Origin: Trichuris trichiura
Lineage: Eukaryota > Nematoda > Enoplea > Trichinellida > Trichuridae
Assembly (NCBI GenBank): GCA_037903355.1
Contig: JBAJFE010000014.1
Coordinates: 6,138,001-6,202,000 of the forward strand
Length of the DNA stretch: 64,000 bases
Direction: 5' to 3'
A program made the position numbers and the translations under genes. Under the pieces are notes generated by a model that worked only from the letters and a program-made list of their open reading frames with translations, made no database searches and had not been told where the DNA came from. Shown here in pieces: positions 57,438 through 64,000 of this stretch. Numbering within the stretch: position 1 is the first letter of the stretch; each line of letters starts with the position of its first letter.

Positions 57438-57770
57438 CGGCTCTTGTTCTTCTAAAATTTTTTTCGCGGAATTTTCAACCCGTTAATGTGCCGTCGTCGC
57501 GAAAGGTCAGTTGGACGCTCGTTGCACCGTCTGACTGACTAGGCGAAACCGAAACCTGACGGCTCATGGCAGAGTTGACGGCAAAGGTCTCCGCCAAAGT
57601 TGGTCGGATGGAGCGGCTTGCAACCATAAAGACCGACCCGACGGGCGACACAATTACCCTGATGACGGGTCGTGTGTAGACTCGAAAGCTTCGTAAAAAA
57701 CGTTTTTGCAATAAACACTCAATAAACAACGGGTTGAAAATACCGCGAAGAAACTTTAGAAGAACAAACT
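57438..57770 (+). mobile_element. Family C element: 39-bp terminal inverted repeats with internal hammerhead
   Basis: The left end TGTTCTTCTAAAATTTTTTT followed by CGCGGAATTTTCAACCCGTT is inverted at the right end as AACGGGTTGAAAATACCGCG followed by AAGAAACTTTAGAAGAACA. Between them lies about 250 bp shared with 19.1-19.4 kb, ending in an intact ribozyme motif. Possible short flanking repeats (GAAAGCGG) are too far from the ends to call a target duplication. No coding region is present. Confidence 0.7.
57656..57694 (+). ncRNA. Hammerhead-ribozyme motif (family C), intact core
   Basis: The motif reads CCCTGATGA, C, GGGTC, GTGTGTA loop, GACTC, GAAA, GCTTCG. The canonical CTGATGA box and GAAA are both intact, and stem II forms with one G-U pair. 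It is the best-preserved core in the window with the textbook CTGATGA box. Confidence 0.8.
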
Positions 57771-57839
57771 GAAAAAACCCGTTACGAAGAAAAAGAAAAA
57801 AGAAAGCGGTTTTTCTCAATTCAAAGCTAGCGAAAATCT

Positions 57840-58965
57840 AAAAGGGTAAAACTCATAGAACAGCAAAAGGCAATAAACTAGCTGTTCAGAAAAGCAAGAC
57901 AAAGAGATCATTAATCGCTAATTTTATTTTTACGACTTACCAGCAGTGATTGAAGGGCAACCGCTTAAACTTTGCTAATGTTGCGTCCAATATTCGCCCT
58001 AAATGAACGAAATTTATACCAACGATTCCTTGAAGGCTAAATAACGGGAGATGCATTCATAACTTACTATCTTTGTGTCCTCCATAGGTCTCCTTCCATT
58101 CTGTTGTTGTAAGGTAACTAAAAAAAAATTTGAATGGCAATAACTACCAAGTTAGTCGACTTCCCGATAGCATTACATGCAAACGATATCCCTGCCGTAA
58201 AGAGAAGACCTCGAGAATTAAAGCCCAATATACATGGCATTTCAAAACGTTCCGGCAAGAAATCTTATGAATAGAAAAGAAACAATTAAACTTACAGCTT
58301 ATCTCTTTGATGCTGCTTTTTACCCATTTATGAATACAGTTCAACTAACGTATAATCAGGTTACGGATGGATCGTACACCGATGTATGGCTTGCATGTTT
58401 CGATGCATGTGGAGCGGCAAGTTAATAATATTGTCTAACTTTACTCTCACTTTGGCGACTGAACTAGGTAACTATGAATGTTCCTTTGTCTTCCTTCGTT
58501 GCATACTTTCTGTTCTGTCTATCTTTGTGATTCAATGATATTATTGCGATTGATGTGGTCCTAGCTTTCAGCTGCCAAGTTTTTAAAATAATAAATTAGC
58601 AGGCCCATGTCCGAAGGTTATTGAAAGTAACCCATTGGTACAACCGCTGCGACGCAAAGAGTTTGAGCGCATCAAACTTGTCAAAGTTTCCCTGGTCCAG
58701 TGCCATCCATCCCCCCACCACTTCGCTCACGGGGTTTACTTCTGAGTGTTTCAAACGTTCCTTAAAGAAATGAGTTCACTTAGCGTCAACGTAGCAAAAA
58801 CTAAGAGAAACTTTGTCAGCAGTTCAAATCGGATCTGCACTTATTCTTTCTTATCCCTTCTCATCGCACACCCTTAAGGCTCTGAAGTCGCGGACAATAC
58901 GATCAATCTCTCAGTTGTCCTAAGCTTTAGTTTAGGCCTGGATAGCCTGCGGGAACTGTTGCCGA
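57840..58965. other. Non-coding stretch
   Basis: No supported gene or repeat was recognised. Confidence 0.4.
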
Positions 58966-58967
58966 AT

Positions 58968-59188
58968 TACCGTATATCACGGCCTATAAGAACACCCCTC
59001 TACCTAAGTAATGGGTAGTAATGATTGGCCCGGTTAATCACTTAGTAAGTCTAATTGAGGTAGAAGGATTGCTGTTAAGCTCATAGGACTAATAAGTCGA
59101 ATGCGAGCCTAGGAAGTACCAACTGGGTCAATTATTACCACCCATTACTTAGGTAGAGGGGTGTTCTTATAGGCCGTAATATACGGTA
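58968..59188. mobile_element. pogo/Tigger-like MITE sharing ends with the 53.4-kb element
   Basis: This 221-bp element, including its TA ends, has inverted termini of about 60 bp: TACCGTATATCACGGCCTAT at the left and ATAGGCCGTAATATACGGTA at the right, with the block CCTCTACCTAAGTAATGGGT also inverted. The termini match 53426-53480 (TACCGT, ACGG, ATAAGAACA, AAGTA, GCAATGATTG). It has no coding capacity and is probably mobilised by the relative that built the 53.4-kb pair. Confidence 0.85.
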
Positions 59189-59680
59189 CTCGTTAAATTT
59201 TCGGCGGCAGAATGAGCTACCAACTGTTAGTATCCACGTAGAACTGTCGGGTCATTTTTCCTACCGCACCGCAAACACACTAAAGTAGGTACATTAGGCC
59301 ATCAACAAACAACGAACTACAGTAATTAAGTCAACAGCAGAATTTTTAAAAAACGCTTTTTTCATAGCGTCATGCGTCTGTTACGTCTACAAAAAGCCCA
59401 GTAGTAACTGTGGCAGTGTTTAAAAGACTACTCCGTCTTAATTTGCCTTTCGTAAGGTCTGCGTCCTGCTATTTAAACCACTTGTTTTCTCAACCTCGCC
59501 AGTCCCTTGTTTCCGCCTGCCGAAGCCAGCACTATGGATCGCATAAACTTGCACGAAAGGCTATAATTACCGCTCGAAAGCCAGATTTAAATCCATTTGC
59601 CAAACAACCCTCCCGTTGTTATTTCGACCTTTGTCGGTTCATGACCGACTATCCTGATACCCCTGCTTTGCCTGCGTTGC

Positions 59681-61722
59681 TAGTGCTTAGGATTTAATGC
59701 GACCAGCATTGCTGCCAAAAGCGAGATAACATTTGATTTCCAAATGCCGAAACAGTGCTTATGTAATCCCCAAGACGCAGGCTTAGCCCACAGCTTTATT
59801 GTATTCTTGCGGCTATCCTTTTTTACCATTACATGAGCGAAAACTCAATGGTTGTAACTGCGGTTAAATTTAAGTACGGCCACAACCGGAATGCTCGCAT
59901 ACTTGCCAATAAAGGTAGAACAGGATGAGAACCGTCTTCCGCAAAAGGACATGCGTTTGGTGGAGCAACGGCAGGTTGTTTGTGGGAATTGCGGCCCTAG
60001 CTTAAGTTTCTTCACTGCTCAAGCTCGAGGAAATCGGTTACGATTACGGTTCACATACGCACGAAAAGGCCATGTCTGTGCTTGTCGCTGCCACTATGCG
60101 TTGTCACGTGTCCATCCTGTTCATCGCTAAGAACAATAAACAACAAGATGCAGCCTTATTTAATAATAGAATGAAGAAACGAAGAAAAACTGCAGCACAC
60201 AACAGCAGAATGAAGAAAAACATAAAATTTTTCCATTCCCCTCAGCTGCATAGCGTGACTGCGAGTCTTTTCTGGTGCAAAATTCCTTTCTCCTAAAGGA
60301 AATGTATAACCTTATCTTCATCATTAAATCTGATATACAATTCACGGAAACTTATTCCCAGAACTAGCATAAAGACAGAAAATGATCCTATTAAACTTGA
60401 GCGATGGATCTTCGCATCTCTAACTCACAGACGTTTTCCATGAACAACGTGGCGTGTCAGCGAAATTCTGAAAACTTCGATGCGTTGAAACAGTCTGCGT
60501 TCTGACATGCAGCTGCTCAATTATTAGTAAAAGTTCAGCAGCTACATGCTGCTATGATTTCTGTTACAATTAAGGACATCACAAAAATCCACTCTTATTC
60601 TGACGGCTAAACTATTTAGCTGTGAAAATTCTTTCCTCTTTCTTCTTTCGGTTCCTTCGCTCCTGTCTGTCTTTTTCATAACCATAACTGCTTGCAAAGC
60701 TCCAATTGTTTAATCGCAACCTGTATGCTTAATGGTAATGCGGAAATTCAACCTGTGAAGTTTCAAGAAGAAAGAGCGTGAAATTTTCAAAGCTAAGTAG
60801 TTACGGCACTTAGCTTTCACATTGAGAGTGAACTTTCGTGATATTAATCAAAACAGAAATCATAGCAGCAAGCAGTTGCATGTCAGAAAGTCGCTGGAAA
60901 TAAAGCCGTCAGTAAAAGTGTTATGACGCAGACTGTTTCATAGCATCGAGGTTATCAAAATGTCGCTGACCCGCTATGTTGTTCACGGAATAGATTTGTG
61001 TGAGCAAGAGAAACTAAAGCTGCATCGCTTTCAAGTTTGACTGAATCATTGTCTGCTTTCATACTAGTTCTGGGAAGCACCTTTCATGAACTGTGCATCA
61101 GATTTAATGATGAAGATGAAGTCATACATTTCCTTCAGGAGAAAAGAATTTTGCACCAGAAAAAGCTGTCTGCTCGCGGTCGTGCTGTGCAGCTTACCGG
61201 AGGGGATGGAAAATTTTGATGTATTTGTTCGTTCTATTATTGAACAAAGCTGCATCTTGTTGTTTATTGTTCTTAGCGATAAATGGGATGGACACGTGAT
61301 AACGCATAGTGGCAACGACAAGTATAGGCGTCGCCTTCTCGTGCGTATGTGAACCGTAATTGTAACTGATTTTTTCAAGCTTATGCGGTGAAGAAACTTA
61401 AACTTGGGGCTACACTTCCTGCAAACTACCCACCATTGCTCCACCAAATGCATGTCCTTCAGCGGAAGAAGGCTCGCCATCCTGTTCTGCCTTTTTTGGC
61501 AAGTATGCGAGCACTCCGATTGTGGCCGTACTTAAACCTAACCGCAGTTACAACTATTGAGTTTTTGGCTTATGTAATGGTAAAAAAGGATAGCCGCAAG
61601 AATACAATAAAGCCGTGGGTTAAGCCTGCGTTTTGGAAATTACGTAGATACTGTTTCTGGATTTGGAAATTAAATGTTATCTCGCTTTGGCAACAGTATT
61701 GGTCGCATTAAATCCTAAGAAC
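59681..61722. repeat. 2-kb foldback (long inverted repeat)
   Basis: Arms of about 1 kb (59681-60700 and 60705-61722) are inverted copies with moderate divergence. Matching landmarks are GGATTTAATGCGACC with GGTCGCATTAAATCC, TATTGTATTCTTGCGGCTAT with its inverse at about 61595, and TGCAGCCTTATTT with AAAGCTGCATCTTG; similarity runs into the centre. Open frames inside are short and mirrored. No recognisable transposase lies within, so it may be a foldback-type element or an old inverted duplication. Confidence 0.75.
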
Positions 61723-63393
61723 TACTGCATCAACAGACGATGACCTTATTAAACAGATTGCAACAGTCCCAGGCACAGTACCGTTCCCCGGCGAACCCAA
61801 ATTGCCCTCTGGGCCTTCTTTCCATCGCTCCCTTGAGAAACTGCGTCAAAGCATACGTCTGAATGCACCGTTCCTTGCACTTGTTGTTCAAGCTATTCTT
61901 GCGAATTTCCTAATTTCAAGTTTTACTCCTCCGTCACCTGTTCTACGAGATTAGTATTTCCTATTGGAAAATGGATGAGCGTTTAGTGGTTAGCCAACCT
62001 GCTGCTTGAATCTTCGATCAACGTAATCGTCCTTCTTCGCATCGCTGCTTATCGACTGTCTTAGCAGAGAGTGTCGTTTCCACTTGGAAATGCACACGCA
62101 TTTAGTAATTAACCTTTCAATTGAAGTGTTATAACTGCCAACAGGGACCGCATTAACCTCTGTTCCGCACATCAGAGCCCACGAAGCCAGGGTTATCTAA
62201 CAGGAACGGGACCTCACTCAATTTCGCCCTATGGGTTGTCATACGTTCAGGCTGGGTGGGGCCAAGGATTTCGTGCTGTTGTACTCAGCGGGGGTTTCAT
62301 CCACCGACTAGCGCAAGTGCTCTGACAGGTACAAAACGTGTTGCACTTAGGATATTCAGGGACTGTAACATATGAAGATGTACTCTGCGGATGCGTACAT
62401 AAATATACCCATGGCGACTTTCTCGTTAATAAGAAAACACATCAGTAACAAATACAGACGAAAACGGGAGCTCGTGGAATCATTCCTTCTTAGTTCCATG
62501 CAAACGCATTCCTTGCGAAAGGAAAACGGAAGCCTGTGCACGCATTCAGACATGCCTTGCAATGCGCAAGCACCTTGGCAGGACCTGACCAGGAGATTCT
62601 CCGGCCCATAAAAGCTAATGATCGCAGGCCAATGAAAACGCTCACACGCGCACGACGAAAAGTGTGGTCACAGACCATGAAAAGGTACCCCTAGGGACAT
62701 ACCGCGTCGAGTGCAGGCAGTGAGGAAATGCGATGGCATGAAAACGAAGCCGCAATCGAAAGGAAGGCTTGGAAACATGGCCGGGGAAATAAAATGTTCC
62801 GTGGGATGTACAGAAAGGAGACTGTCCACCAGCGAAAGTTACCTGATAAAATTTATGGTTGTAAACCAATCGAAATGTACTCTATAGAAACGTACCGCGC
62901 GGAAAGGAACCGCTGAGGAAACATGCTAGGATGCGATACTAAAAAGCAGCTAACACAATCCTGTGAGAACTCAGTATGACAACTAAAACGCCGACAAAAG
63001 GAAATCTTCGAACATGGCTCGTCAAACACAATGCGCGCTGCCTTAGACCAGAAGCACACTGTTCATTGACGGCAGCCATAAGTGCGACATTGGATTCCAT
63101 TAATACAGATCACGCGCCAAACATTACCCGTGGAACAGTACGCTTTGAATCGTAAGCGTCAAACGTACTGCACCCTGACGACACTACTTGTGCTTATTTC
63201 ATTCCTGGCTTCTGTGGGAGAACACTGCGCCAAGAACAAAGATTTCAATTCACTCAACTGTTTATTGATGTAAGCCAGTATATGATGAAAGTAAGAATCC
63301 CCAATGGAAAAAACAACGCCATGTTGTATACAGATAGTTGACCCCGTTAGGGGGTTGCTGGGTCCACATGCCGCAGTCAGTCTCGCCCTATAA
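61723..63393. other. Non-coding stretch
   Basis: No gene is supported. Weak internal similarity between 61.96 and 62.08 kb (TTTAGTGGTTAG, TTTAGTAATTAA) suggests an old local duplication. Confidence 0.35.
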
Positions 63394-63873
63394 CAGTGGT
63401 TCTCACGGTGGATCATGAGCCCCACTGGCGGGAGGGGAGCTTTTTGAAGTTCAGGGGTAGTCAAATCGCCAAGCGGGTCCTTGGGGCGGCACTTTTGAGC
63501 TGTAGGGGCACAAGCCCCACCTGGGCTATCGTGTTGAAGCGCATAGGAAGGTACGGCCTGTGGATTAGATATTGTGCCTACTACATAAGAGAAAGTTGCG
63601 TGCTATTGCGCCCCGTATTTCTGATTGGCTGGAACGGAGGACCAGAGGAAGGGGTAATCGGCTCAGAGGTGACAACATAAGTGTTCGACACACTACGCGC
63701 GAAAATTTTTCCTCACATAGCTTTGTGCAGCACTTGCATTATGACGTCCCGACTACACCTCGTCCTCCCTTCGAGCCAATCAGCGCGTTCGAAATTGGCC
63801 AATTAGAACCGGGGACCAAACGCTTGGAAACGTTCACAGGGGGTGCTAGCGACCCTGACCTTGAGAAAAACTG
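63394..63873. mobile_element. hAT-type MITE with 8-bp target duplication
   Basis: The element starts CAGTGGTTCTCACGGTGG and ends GACCTTGAGAAAAACTG. CCCTATAA before it and CCCTAGAA after it form an 8-bp duplication with one change. Near its right end, CCAATCAGCGCGTTCGAAAT and GGCCAATTAGAACC are the inverse of the subterminal sequence of the FAM200-type element at 46.26-46.35 kb, so it is likely a derivative of that family. Confidence 0.75.
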
Positions 63874-64000
63874 CCCTAGAAGAAGGTTGCTGCACTCACT
63901 AAGACGCAAACGCGTGTAGGTCACACTCGTGTTACCACTCGCGGTGATCTTCAGGCGGAGCGAGCTTGGTCTGTGCTCTGTGGATTTTCATCGGCCCATT

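Noticed and set aside
59410..59697. A 95-codon plus-strand frame next to the foldback
   Set aside because: Not recognised, no splice or codon evidence, end overlaps the foldback arm.
1..64000. tRNA, rRNA and CRISPR arrays
   Set aside because: None seen by eye; no cloverleaf boxes, ribosomal blocks or regular spacer arrays were noticed.

Overview
This is animal nuclear DNA from a TE-rich part of the genome. Short phase-matched introns (44-50 nt) with GT...AG ends, Penelope-like retroelements, hAT and Tigger/pogo DNA transposons and a Ty3-type retrotransposon show a metazoan. The compact introns and long arrays of cysteine-rich ectodomain modules hint at an ecdysozoan, perhaps a nematode, but no marker fixes the lineage. 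Almost all other reading frames in the window are short and unsupported.

Two host genes are supported, both on the minus strand. (1) A large modular cysteine-rich secreted or surface protein has exons at 21360-19991, 9739-9292, 9046-8391, 8340-7795 and 1533-1. All four junctions agree in phase, giving more than 1,500 codons that run off the left edge; its 6-kb and 10-kb introns are full of transposon debris. (2) PPIL2, a U-box plus cyclophilin spliceosomal protein, has ten exons resolved between 53186 and 50530; only the extreme N-terminus is missing. A ribozyme-bearing retroelement fragment sits antisense in one of its introns.

The rest is mobile DNA. The most striking theme is a dense population of Penelope-related insertions carrying hammerhead-ribozyme motifs: about 17 motifs in 64 kb, in three families (A, B, C), with stem II covarying between copies. 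Several copies have 12-15 bp target-site duplications, including a 34-bp insertion made of just the 3' half of a ribozyme. GIY-YIG endonuclease remnants of the same retroelements lie at 13.4-14.0, 24.9-25.1 and 44.3-44.6 kb. Other elements are a Ty3 pol remnant with its 3' LTR (30.6-33.4 kb) broken by a hAT insertion, a related solo LTR at 49.3-49.8 kb that shows the uninterrupted site, two decayed hAT transposases (39.7-41.5 and 46.2-48.0 kb), two Tigger DDE transposase remnants (11.0-11.4 and 14.6-15.5 kb), Tigger-type MITEs, a 2.4-kb head-to-head pair of pogo-like elements (53.4-55.8 kb), and a 2-kb foldback palindrome (59.7-61.7 kb).

Regions 15.5-18.9, 27-29.7, 33.4-39.7, 41.6-44.1, 44.7-46.2 and 61.7-63.4 kb show no gene I can support. 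All coordinates, splice sites and identities were read by eye; no alignment or database search was run.
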